In this document: one piece after another, positions 28,601 through 40,600 of the stretch | Numbering within the stretch: the first letter of the stretch is position 1 | Layout of the letters: every line of letters begins with the position of its first letter | The notes under the pieces: generated by a model | What the model saw: only the letters and a program-made list of their open reading frames with translations | Told to the model about the DNA's origin: nothing | The model's database searches: none | Translations under genes and position numbers: made by a program | Assembly (NCBI GenBank): GCA_002633005.1 | Contig: NMRA01000138.1 | Location: 122,001 to 186,000, forward strand | Direction: 5' to 3' | Origin: Phoronis australis | Taxonomy: Eukaryota; Phoronida; Phoronidae | DNA: 64,000 nt

Positions 28601-31600
28601 GCTGTTTTTCACACATTATGCCTAAAGGTACATCTTAAGATTGACGTCAGCCTCACTCTATCACAGATCAACATCAGGAAATATACTAAATGAGCCATTC
28701 ATGATCATTTGAGAAGCTGGAGGAAAAATATTTCCACTGACAAAAAATCACTGCAAACTGAGGAGAGTGATACGCCACATTACAATCAGTCATACCAAGC
28801 ATGGGTAATAGTTGGATGTAATATGCTCACGTTTTGAGAAACAGTTTTCTCCACAAAATAACAGGCATCAAACTGGTTCTCAAAATGCAGGCACCTTATA
28901 TGCGACTAATGCCCAAGAATGCATCCAACTGGTTTCATACCACTTTCTTCACACTTTACAATGCGAGCTCACAAACAACTGAGAATAATAAGAGACCACT
29001 GCGGCACATTTTAGTGTCATCAACCAACAGCCTTGTACAAATTTCACTGCATGAGAACACATTTTAAGAATAGCAGGTAACAAAACTTTAGTCACAGTTT
29101 TTTTTGCAAACAATGACACCTACTGGCTATCATGATAGTCTTAGAGTTGCCTCCAAGGCTGTCCTTAAGCAACCAAGTTAGTACAGAGTTTCTGTATGGC
29201 ACAAAAGTTGAGCGGGGTTTCCGGGGCGTCCCTGGACCAGAACTGCAGAGTGTGTCCCTGCTGCTGAAGAAACTCTGGGTAGAGCCCATATTGAATGAAG
29301 GGGACAGGCCAGAAGAGGAGCCAAGGGTGGAACTCATGCTGTCACTGGCCTGGAATGTCCCTGATTGATCAGCTAGAAGAAGAGAGAAACCATATACATC
29401 ATTCTGTAACTGACACTAGGAGGCGCCAAAGCTTGAGCTCATGCTGTCATTGGCATGGAATGTCCCCGATTGGTAAGCTGCAAGAATGGGTAATTTTTTA
29501 ACTGACCAGTAGGAGCTAAAGGCGTATGCCGTCATTGGTGCGAAACAGCTTTATTGGCCAGCAACAAGAAGAACAGAAAATTGTATAGAGTTTGGTATTT
29601 TGCTATTAAGTGATTCAGAAGCAGATAAGTAAAATCTGTAAGTCTTGACATGCTTTATATATAAGTGGTCAACTTGATAGTGGCGAGAAACTATGCGCCC
29701 GAAAGGTAGCATGAATGCTGAATATCGATAGCTTTATGAAGAAAGGCCTAGTAAATCTGTGGCTCATTCTGCGATGCTCAAGAGATACAGCGAAAAATCT
29801 TTTTGCATGCAATGAAAATTATGAGTTTACTGTCACAATTCAACATTCCAGGCTTGCCAACCAATCACTTCAATGACAACCATTTTGCTAGTGTATGAGT
29901 TAGATGAGCGCCTTTGCACTTCAATCATATAATTTTGCATAATTTCACCAAACTTGCATGCAACTAACTCCACAGAATTTGCCATAAATTGTTGTTATTG
30001 CTATAAATCCAACACTTACCCAGAGCCTTGATGACATTTCCCAGAGTGACTAAAGATTTATTAATATTAGCACCTTCCTTTAGTCTCCCCCGGGCATTCT
30101 CATCATTGTAGTGAGGATTAGCTCTTTCACTGTAATGAAATGCACGTTAACATACAATGAAGTTCTTTCCACAGAGGAACTAGCAAAAAGCATTTCCTTT
30201 GGATGGAACCCACAAGGAAAAATTTAAGGTTAACTATCCAAATCAACAAATAGTTCTTATGCGCTTTCCCTTAACACATTATAGACCAGTTTTCAACTTG
30301 AGATTTCAGAATCAATCAGTTGCTCACCACTCATTGCCCAGATTGGCAGAATTATCAACAATGAGTACTTTTTAACCAGGTAATTAAATCTTAACCAATC
30401 ATAAATGAAATCATTTTATCAAGCCAGACAGCATAAACCATATCTTGGTATCAACACTTAAAAATGTCTGCTGCTTAATTGTCCAGGGAGATAACTCCCA
30501 ACTTACCTCCCAGCCAGATCCACAAGGTGAACTTTACTCACTGTTTCACTGGGTAGTTCCGCATCCAGTTTGGCCTGAAACGTAATGCAAGCATTCGTGA
30601 ACAATTGAAAGAAGTATTAATGAATGCACTTCTGTGTTGAACTTAAGACATTTCAGAGAAGACAGCACGCAGGCTTTTCCGTGATCTCTCATGCAAGTCT
30701 AAATCTTGTGATCACTGACAAGCTATATGATCAGTGAATCAAAAATCTAGCTTAACTCTCTTCCCTCAGAGTTGAGTGCGAAAGACAGCAACAGTAGGAA
30801 GAGCTTTAAGGTGCAAAAATCCATTAAATACAAAGACAGGAACAATTGGAAAAACTAAACTGACAAGCTTTATATGCGGTTATAAGCAGTGTAGTCTGGA
30901 GTATTCACACCACTTAAGGCCGCATGGAACACCACATTGTTTTGGTTTACGTTTTGGTATGGTTCTCCCTAAGTTTTGATTTTTTAATACTGCCATATAA
31001 ATTAATCACAAATAACATCATGTGTGACTTTAAAATGGCTAAACTATGAATCAGACATATTCATAGACTATTCTTGTCAGGTGATTGTTAACCTATAGAC
31101 AAAGTACTAGTCATACTTTTCAAAATAACCAACATCATAAATGGGTGCATTGCCGTGGGTTTCAAAACACAACTTTCTTTTTTTAATCAACAGTCGCAAC
31201 ATTCCACAGGAACTCTGTTCATTGTATGTAGTGTGATTGTTGGACAATTTGAACAATCATGCAAGCCTAATTTGAAACCGGGGCGCTACTTGCCAACATT
31301 AAAACTACAAACATTTAAATACACTTTGAATAAGATCAGCCTTCAATACCATTAACAACATGGCTTTGTGTAATCGGGCATTGTTGAATAAATATTATTC
31401 TAGCCAAGGAGGCTTGCTTTGCAAAGCTGAACAAGAGCAGATAACCATAATGTCATAAATTCAAAACATGGAAAGTAATTTGATCCCTTTCAAATATATT
31501 TCATGGATGAAGATCATTTATGAACAACATAAGTGATTCTATGATAATCTGAATTTTTAACATATAAGTTGAGGGCACAAGCTGTCTGACCTTGTACTGC

Positions 31601-34600
31601 GGTGCTCAAGACTGTAATCCATCTTTGACACTAGTATTTTCTCTGGAAACTCTTATTCCTTAAACTGACATTTCCATCAAATTCCCTACCTAAATTAGTC
31701 CTTGCAAACACCGTTACTTGCCCATACAAACTGTGTCACAAACATTTCAACACAAGAATAGAAGACAAACTTCAACCCCTAACAATATCGTCCAGCGCTC
31801 CAACAAGAAAAAAACGAATTAAAATCCAATTCCTGTGAAATGGATGGCTAGCCCTTCAAACCTTGGACTGTATCACATCATTTGAAAAATGCTCCCTCAG
31901 CAGCAATTTTCCAATGTAGCAGCAACATCATAAAATATGCCACGCCACTAGATGGCGATAGCGCAGTGTGGTAGTCAACATGCTACATTCCTGTATGGAC
32001 TTAATGCACATGGATATTTTACAGAGTTTTTATAAATTCTTTGCAGCCACTATGCCAACAAATTGCAGCTGCTGTTTGCTAAGACATTCAAATTGTTCAC
32101 ACAAAAATGTCCAATATAAATGTCTCAAAATGTCCGTGAATGAAAGAAATTAAATTTCGTTCCTGTCAAGTCATAAAGTTATACACACCAGAATTAGAAA
32201 TTGGGTCAAGCGAAATACATTTCTATGCTCTCCAAATGCTAAAGAGTAGTATGTAGAATGTTTCCTATTCGTGTTGGTGGCTGGAACCAATTGTAAGTAA
32301 TATTGTGAGTTAATTTTCAAAGGGTTGATTGATGCTGCTCCAGCTGATTAAACAAGTTTAGCAATCTGACTAGTAGTCACAAACCAAGTCAAATTTAAGA
32401 GAACCCATAACTTGGTTATTAACAAACTAATGGAAAAAAAACAACAAATATTTAGTTGACAGAGTACACTGAGAGTAAAACAAGAAATTTTTGCCACCCC
32501 GAAGATGTGAACAGCTGCCCATCGTGTTACTTTGTGTGTCATTCAATTCCACAGCATCAGATATCATCATATAAATTGACTATTAAGTTGTACATGGGAT
32601 GGTGCTAGATGTACCTCAGGTGATATTTGAAACGTGTCATAAACCGAAATCTTTAAAATCTCTGACCATTATTATCACTGCCTCAGGCAGTAGTTGTGGA
32701 ATGTGATAACCTTTGACTGACTATTTTCTCAATCACAGGCTCAAAAATGGGAAGCATAACATTTGACAGGGTTATGTCACCTATCTGACAAAAAGCTGAC
32801 CTCTCCATGAGCAGGGTCGGAGCACTAGCTATTCAAAGGTGGACAAAAGAATGTCTTTCCCTGTTGTTCTCAGATTTTGAACTGTGCAAAATTCATAGAA
32901 ATGCTGGAAAATGAAAGAAAGAATAATTTCCAGGCAGGTGGCTCGAAAACATAAATAACAATACTCGAGAAGAGACAGATATTTGTTTAAAAACAAAAAT
33001 AGAAGAAAGCTTTGATTTAAACAGCAGAACACTATTTATTTCATGGAATGCACGCTTATGTATCGTGTAAGAAAATGTTTTGCTACTTGACCAACATGAG
33101 AAACTGTGACTCACATAGAGATAATTTAAAGTTAATGGCCGAAGAAATATCAGAGGACAAAAGGGACATTTTTCATAATACTGGACAAACATCTACTCAA
33201 TGGCTGAGTTAAGATTTTCTGTTTATAAGAGTTGTGATAAATCCCATCAGACAACAAGCAATAAATCCTTGGGCTGCTATATGACTTGCAAGACAAAAGC
33301 TATTTTGGATAAGTGTAAATCTGCTGCTTTTGTTATCAGTTGAAGTCAAATATCTGACAGCTACTTGGCCCTTAGTCTATGGTGTTGACCTGTCTCAATC
33401 TAGCAGTTAGCAATACTCTCAGCTATCAAGTTAAAAGGAAACAACAAAATAAGCTTTAGACATCCATAGTTGGAGGTATGTCAGGTTAATATAGCAGCTA
33501 ATTCTCTGAGTCCTCCAGAATACACACGGACACATATTTACATCAATAAGACAGTAACTGGTCCATGATTATCAGTGTGGTTTATAATATTCACCGTAAA
33601 CTTATGGGTTAACACCCATGCCCGAGTAATCGCCCACTCCCAACTTTTGCCAAATTTCGATGTAAGGGTCCACTGTTCTGGTAATCACCCACTTTGCGCA
33701 AATTTCAGCTTCTCGGGTAATCGCCCATCCCCAACTTACCACAAACAGAACTTGAGTCTGAACTTGTGCTTTTGTTCGTAGCTCTGCTTTGGGCTCGGAT
33801 TTTCGTGTTTGCGGGAAACATAGCATGTGAACGTACAATAGTCTTGAAAAGTGCGTTTTTAGCTGACATTTGTGGAATAACTTAAGCGCTGCAACTACCT
33901 TTTCTTAAGCTTATTAACTGGTATTTTGTTAAATTAATATAGACTAACTCTGTAGATTTCTATAGAACTGGCGTTTTCTAGTACGAGATTAGTCATCGTT
34001 CAGTAATGATCTCGATTGGACTGTGAAGTTATTTGCGCGTACAAGTTCCACGCACGGAGCACGTGATATTGCTAAATCTCCCGGGTTGACAAAGATTTGA
34101 ACTGAGCAATAATCACAACCCCTTTTGTTGCAACATTTAGCAAGCTGACCAGGTCTGACGTACTTCGATTTAAAAACAGATTATCACAAAGTCGTGCTTC
34201 CCGGCGTGGTCCATGGCTTTTACCCCATGAAGGAAACCTGTCAGTGTCAAGCCTCAAACAACTCACCTGCACATTTGACACGACAAATGATGCACTTGAG
34301 TTCATATTTGCATGTTTGAGACAGCTCAACTCAGTTAAATTTTATCCCTCGAGTAGTCTAATCCTGTCAGACTGGCTCACACCACGTCGCAAGTGTAAAA
34401 AGACTGGGTCGCATTTGCAGCCGTGTTTTAACCGAGACAATGAAATGTAGTTATGTTAACTGGTCTGAAACAGATCTCGCTGATACAGTAAGTGGACTGC
34501 CATTCGAGTTTCATTAAGTTCCGCGGTATGACATTTTGCAGCACGTTAATATATTTGAAAACGTCCGAGTTTTTAGCAATGCTCTCCCGAAATCACACTT

Positions 34601-37600
34601 TCAAAGTCGAAATCCTGAGCTGTGAGAAAATGTGGTTGTCGGGTTCTGCTGATTAACCGAACTTACAAGTTCCATGCTCGAATGAACACTCCGTGCGCTT
34701 GCCCAGTTTAGCTAACATTTGGACGTAAGCGGCCACTGCTTGGGTAATCGCCCAACCCCCAACTTTTGCCAATTTTCGGTTTAAATGTCCACTGCTTGGG
34801 TAATCGCTCACCCTCATGCCTAAGGGTTTCTCAGCAACTTTACGGTAAACACGAAAACACTTTATGGTTCTCATTACCAGTAGACTGGCTACTAATTAAC
34901 CAGGGACCGTTATCAAAGGAAATACGGTCAACAATAAGACATCGGGGATCTGTTCAATAAAGGTGAAATTGTGTGGTTCATTTGGCAGTAACAGCCAATA
35001 TACTCCGGATATCACTAAGCCTCTGACAGTGTCCTGTGGACGTTTGCTACACACCTGAAAGAATTTACGCTTGATTGACCACAATAAACCCTACTGCACA
35101 CGTTTATGTACTCGTGCAAACACTACCAGTCAATACCTGAGAGAAGTTTATAGTGAGTATTGCATGACTCCTACTGCTCAAATCATGCATGTGTGTGGCT
35201 GCTGTCGTCCGCATCTCGTTGCCTCGTTCCAACAGCAGCTGTACTTCACTGTTATTAGTCACCCTGTGACGCGACAGATCTGAATCACAAAGGACATGAT
35301 GTCATTAGCCTAAACCTGATAAAGCAACCATGATGATATGACTTACAAGTAGAATAAGAAGATGAATATAGACAGTACACATATACTGAAAACAGAACAT
35401 TCTGACCCGTATGCTTTAAGAACTGAGTTACCTGTTCCACCTCTTCTGGTCCTTCACTCACTACTCACCCTGTACATGTGGACCCTCTTTGGTTCTGGCC
35501 CTACAATAACTACTCACCCTGTACATATGGTCCCTCTTTGGGATGCTCTCGTACTTTTAGAGTGTACTTTTCTCCATGCCTCGACAGTGAAGGTCGCAGA
35601 AGGTCACGAACTCGCTCATTGTAAATCTCAAGGTAACTGCAAGCAGATCCATGATAACCAGAGTGAAAAGTCATCAAGTATTACTTGATTTGATATGTAA
35701 ATTTATAGTCTATTCTGTCATAGTGGTCACTGATGACTGTTCACAGTAAATGCATTGTTCAATCATGCCACTGTTCAATCATTATGAATCCTTATAGAGT
35801 ACTAAACCTTGATGTGAACACTCAAGAATATCTTCAGGAGCCTGCTTCATGTGGTAAGTTTTAAGTTTGATTATTAGTTTAGAAATGTGATGCCACGAAA
35901 TGTATTCAGCAGATGAACTTTTAGTATATTCTCCTCCATTCCTTCCTATTTCACACCACTTCCACAAGTTGGTACATCATAAACACCCACGTGACACCAG
36001 CCTCGACCAACTCACCTAACATCAATACAGTAAGTGACACTATCTTCATGGATGTCATCCATACGTGCAAACAGACCCTCACACAGCCGCGGCGTAATAC
36101 CCACTTCAGCCTAAAGCGAATAAAACAGAAAATTTTACTTCTAAGACAAAGCAACATACTGGTTTATAACAATTTGCGAGTGCATGTCAATTTTCAAATC
36201 TTCAAAAAATTATCCAACTGGGTACTAAGTATTAGGTGAAGTGTTCTTCACATAAGAGCTCTCCTTTAAAGGACAAATCTTCAATCACAGTCAGAAATTG
36301 GAGCGATTCCTAGATGCTTATCCCATTCAAAGAATGTGCCAAAATCCTGTGAGAGGTAAGCAACACCAGTTTTCATTAAGACTCAGATTTTTACAGTTTT
36401 AAGACCTAAAATGAAAATAGACAAAAGGTGAGATGTCAACTTTGGAAGACCACTGCACTAAATATTCTCCTTCTAGTCCCATTACCTCCATCAATACTTA
36501 CCTGGTTGCCCATCATTGTATATGTCTTGCCTGTCGAGGTCTGTCCATAGGCAAACAGACAAGCATTGTAACCCTCATAGGCAGCCTGTAGCACCTCAGT
36601 CCCCAAATCTTGGTATATCTGAAACACAAGCAATAAGAATAATAAAACGACTAACAACCATTATAATTATAATAACTTCAGCACTTTTCACCAGTAAATT
36701 TCTACTTTATCACCATGACAATGATTTTTTTTCTAAATTTTCTAGAAACATAGAAAACTGGGAACTAAAAGTCAAGTGCAGAATCTCTTCACAATTTGTG
36801 CTGCGTTCCGCAGACCAGGTGTCTTGAAAGAAAAGCGACATCATGCAAGTCTTTGCAAGATATCGTCATGCATTACAACTGAAGCATGTGATCAGACTAG
36901 TAGCTTTTTTCGCAAGTGCCTTAGGTCTACAGAACATATTCCTGGTTTCCTCTGTTTCCCTCAGTACAGTTTTGTAGACACATGAATCTTGCTAAAAAAG
37001 CTAGAGTGATCACATGTTGAGGTTGTAATGCATGGTGTCATCTCATCAAGTCATATGTTGAGGTTGTAATGCATGGTGACATCTCATCAAGTCATATGTT
37101 GAGGTTGTAATGCATGGTGACATCTCATCAAGTCATATGTTGAGGTTGTAATGCATGGTGACATCTCATCAAGTCATATGTTGAGGTTGTAATGCATGGT
37201 GTCATCTCATCAAGTCATATGTTTTTGTGTTTTTGAAAGAATCTCAGGTACACGGAATGATAATCCTGTTCCACGGGAAATCAACCCTTAAACCCAGAAG
37301 TCACCAGCAAGCCCTGTTCCACTGCACCACACCTCCAGCTCACAGTGTAACAGATAGACCTGTTGTTATGTAATATCATTAATTTGAGTTGTGGTATTAT
37401 GAAAAGCAGAGCCCCTTGTTAAAATATGTAATGTGAAACATATGAGTAAAAACAACTGAAGAAATGTGATGGAGATCGTATCAAGTCACGTAGGCTGCAT
37501 GAGGTAACTCAGCAATGGCAAAGTGAACAAATTGATGACAGATAAATTTCACTAAAAATATTTACAACTATTGACTCCAGAAGCTCACAACACTGTAAAT

Positions 37601-40600
37601 GCTAAATAAAAATTCCAAATGCCATTATACCATAAAAATCATGAGCAGAGTAGATTTCCTGAAAACTTATTTCTATTGAAAAATTTCGACAATAATTTTG
37701 TGTCGTGCATAACCCCTGATATGTCACATGACAGGATTCTTCATTGTACTGGCAACACTCAGGACTTACAGTGAGAAGGTTACTGTCCATATAGAGCAAA
37801 AACTGAATGTTTCAAACTCAGACAAACAAAAAATAAACATGGCAACTAACCCAAAACTCCATCTTAACCAAAGTGTTTAACTATGTGGTCAACTGCTTTT
37901 TCAACATGAGAGAAGAATATACATCTGAAATTGAATTTCTTTTCTTGATATATATATTTATTGAAGAATACACAGAACATACAAAGAAATAATGACAAAC
38001 CCAGAAATCGCGAAGCATTATATCTGGATTAAAATTGCTCCCCTATAAATCCTGTTCTGTATTCAAAAACAACTTTCTTCAAAAGTTTCTCTTACTCAGC
38101 AACATCTCCAGATACTTATTTATCCCGCGGTGACAAGCAAACTTGGTTAGTCTGGGCTGAAGCAAACAACGACTTGTCAGTTTTTCTCAGCCTAGAAATC
38201 CTTTCTAGGAAGTCCCACAATATTTGTACCCTCCACTATGCCCAAAAATACCATGGAATTCATTCTACGTCAGCTGAAGTAACAAACTGAATGAATACAA
38301 GACTGCTTGTTATATTTTCTTGTAACAGAGGCAGACAGATATTATCGCCTTGACATGAGGAGACTGATTTCACAATATTAAGTGAATTAAGTTTGTTTTT
38401 GTCATAAGGTTCTGGTTTATTACACCTCTAACTACCAGACAACAATACAAAGCATGCTTTTTAGTTCCACCTCAAGAAGTTGTTAAATTGCCAACAAGTT
38501 AAAAGCATCTTTAATTAATCGGAATGTTTAGACAGTTCTTTTCCTGGCACCCAGATTTGTGATGTCTGTTTAAATCATTGGCCAGCAAACAAAGAAGTGA
38601 TTGCAGTTAATTAGGAGATGAGTCTGCATGTCTGCTATCAGCAACTCCCAGAGTTGTCAAGAAAACCATCAAATCATTTAAGCATGAAACTGACCAGAAG
38701 CTAACACCCTCAACCTTATCACTTTACTTTCCTGCCATGCATTGTAACATCAAGTGCAACAGTCAGAACTGCCCAACTGTAGTTTGTATGCAACAGCCAA
38801 GCAGCTTTAAGTGTTGTTATCACACCACAGAAATAGTATATTCCTTAGTTGAAATGTCAGTTGTTGAATCAGTGGTGTTTTTTATGGTTCAATGGTTCTT
38901 TTAGACCAAGCATTCTGTCACACTAGATTCACACTCAGATTCCCGTGACTTGCTAAAACAGCGAAAACACTAGCGTTTTAGCCAGACCTACGATCTATCC
39001 ATGAACACGCGATTTTCGCTAGCAGTTACTTTCCTCACCACCAGGGGTTACTTTTAAGTGAAAATTGTTGTCAAAACACATTTAGCCTGTATCATAAATT
39101 GATAAGTGTGATGATGATAAACAAAGGCCTATTAACACTACGCATGTGTGTCCTTTGAAGCAAGAAGAACTGCTTGCAAAAGTGTTAGCGAAAATGTCAT
39201 CAGTTTTGGGATATTTTCAAACCACGAGCAAAGCAACAACGAAAGTGACACTTGAAACAAGTCATATCTCTAGCGTTTTTGCTACTACTGAAAGTGCTAA
39301 TGGAAACTGTAGCGTTTCAGTCAGTTTGTCAACAGTACGGTAGGTAGGTATGTGAGTGTGTGTGCCATACTATAGAACAACCAAATGATTCATGTCATGG
39401 GTTTCAAGGTCCAACAAATTACGATTCAAGAGGTCATCGTTCCCCCCAGCCTCATTACTGTCTAGAGTTGTCATCACAATTTCGTGCCTTATTATTGTCT
39501 AGAATATTGTCATCTCAATTCTCAACTCCTCATTTCTATTGTTCAAGCGAAGGCAACATTTTACCACAAGTGGTAACACGATCTTTTCACGAGAAACTGA
39601 TACAAGCAATTACAGATGACACCATATTTTTAATGACAGAAAGACAGAACTACGACCAAAACACAAAACCTGTAATCTAGCAAATTACAACTATGATTCA
39701 TATGCTAGTCAATATCATCATTTCTGCAAAATCAACACTGATAACAAATGTAGCCTCATATCTTGAGGAATGAGAAAATCTTTTCGAAAGATAACCAGTA
39801 GTTTTGCAGTTAATGGAAGTGTTATGTAACCAATAGTTCAGGAATGGGTTTGACAGTAGAACCAACTACACAAGAAAAACAAAATAGAGCTGAGTACATC
39901 TGTTTAAAACAGATTACATTAGAGATAAACTAAGAAATATTTGCCATTGTTTTTTGTGAAAAAAAATCAACACAAAAACTCAAGTACCATCCCAAGGCAG
40001 ATTCTCATATGAAGTAAACTGAGATTTATGAATTGGAACCTCAAATACACATACTGGTATAGCTTGTGACACTATGTCAAGAATGTTTGGCTAGGGTGTT
40101 AGAGGTGTGTGTGAGCAGATTTGGAAGTCTCAAGTAGATAAATATTTGCTTTAACTGGTAATTTTAGAAGGCAGAATCACAACACTTTGTTAACAAACTG
40201 ACCAGAAATAGATCTAGATAACAGTAGAGTTACAACTTGTGTATTGTATTTACACTGTGATGCTATGCTTAGAGATTAACACAGTACCATTGGCATACAG
40301 GTTGTAATGAGCACTAGAACTTTTGCTGGTAGTGAAAATTCTAGTGAGGACAATGATTTGGATAGTACCTAATGTTTGCTGGTACTTTCAGATACCCAAA
40401 ACTGCTTGTGATTTCGCCAGCTCTTTTGAAGCTAGACACCTGACTAGGCTCGCTTTAGACTTTTAATGGTATTAACCAAAATGACTAACGCATAAAAAAA
40501 CTTAGCCATTTTCAAAAATTATATTTTCTCTTTTCCCAACCCCCAATTGATAAAAATACAGCTACACACAGACCAAACTTTCATGTTATGAACAGGTCCT

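Larger units (their letters stand above)
30575..35517 (-). other. Intron between E4 and E5, expected to hold the missing switch-I exon
   Basis: E4 ends in phase 1 with GPYVQ-G and E5 starts in phase 0 with [11 protein letters not shown]. Homology places about 47 residues with NRTTA..MNDVSSRSHAIF between them. I looked for SRSHA and NRTTA in this stretch on the minus strand and found no acceptable exon. Contents seen: duplicated donor fragment (35459-35492), two loci of a tandem unit containing gggtaatcgccca (33620-33745, 34735-34820), and one copy of a dispersed repeat (31945-32165). Confidence 0.7.

Noticed and set aside
33817-33835. Minus-strand VRSHAMF, which looks like part of kinesin switch I (SRSHAIF)
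   Set aside because: The residues on both sides do not match kinesin (PANTKIRAQ follows), no acceptor places it in phase with E4, and the stretch overlaps a tandem-repeat neighbourhood.
34263-34345. Minus-strand open stretch ending ASFVVSNVQ with a strong donor (CAG|GTGAGT), in the right place and phase for the exon before E5
   Set aside because: It lacks NRTTA and SSRSHA, the frame is closed by a stop about 25 codons upstream, and the resemblance to AIFTIKFTQ is three positions only.
36502-36618. P-loop GQTSTGKT as an abnormal nucleotide-binding site
   Set aside because: Ser at the first loop position also occurs in kinesin-1 (GQTSSGKT), and the invariant G..GK(T/S) is intact.
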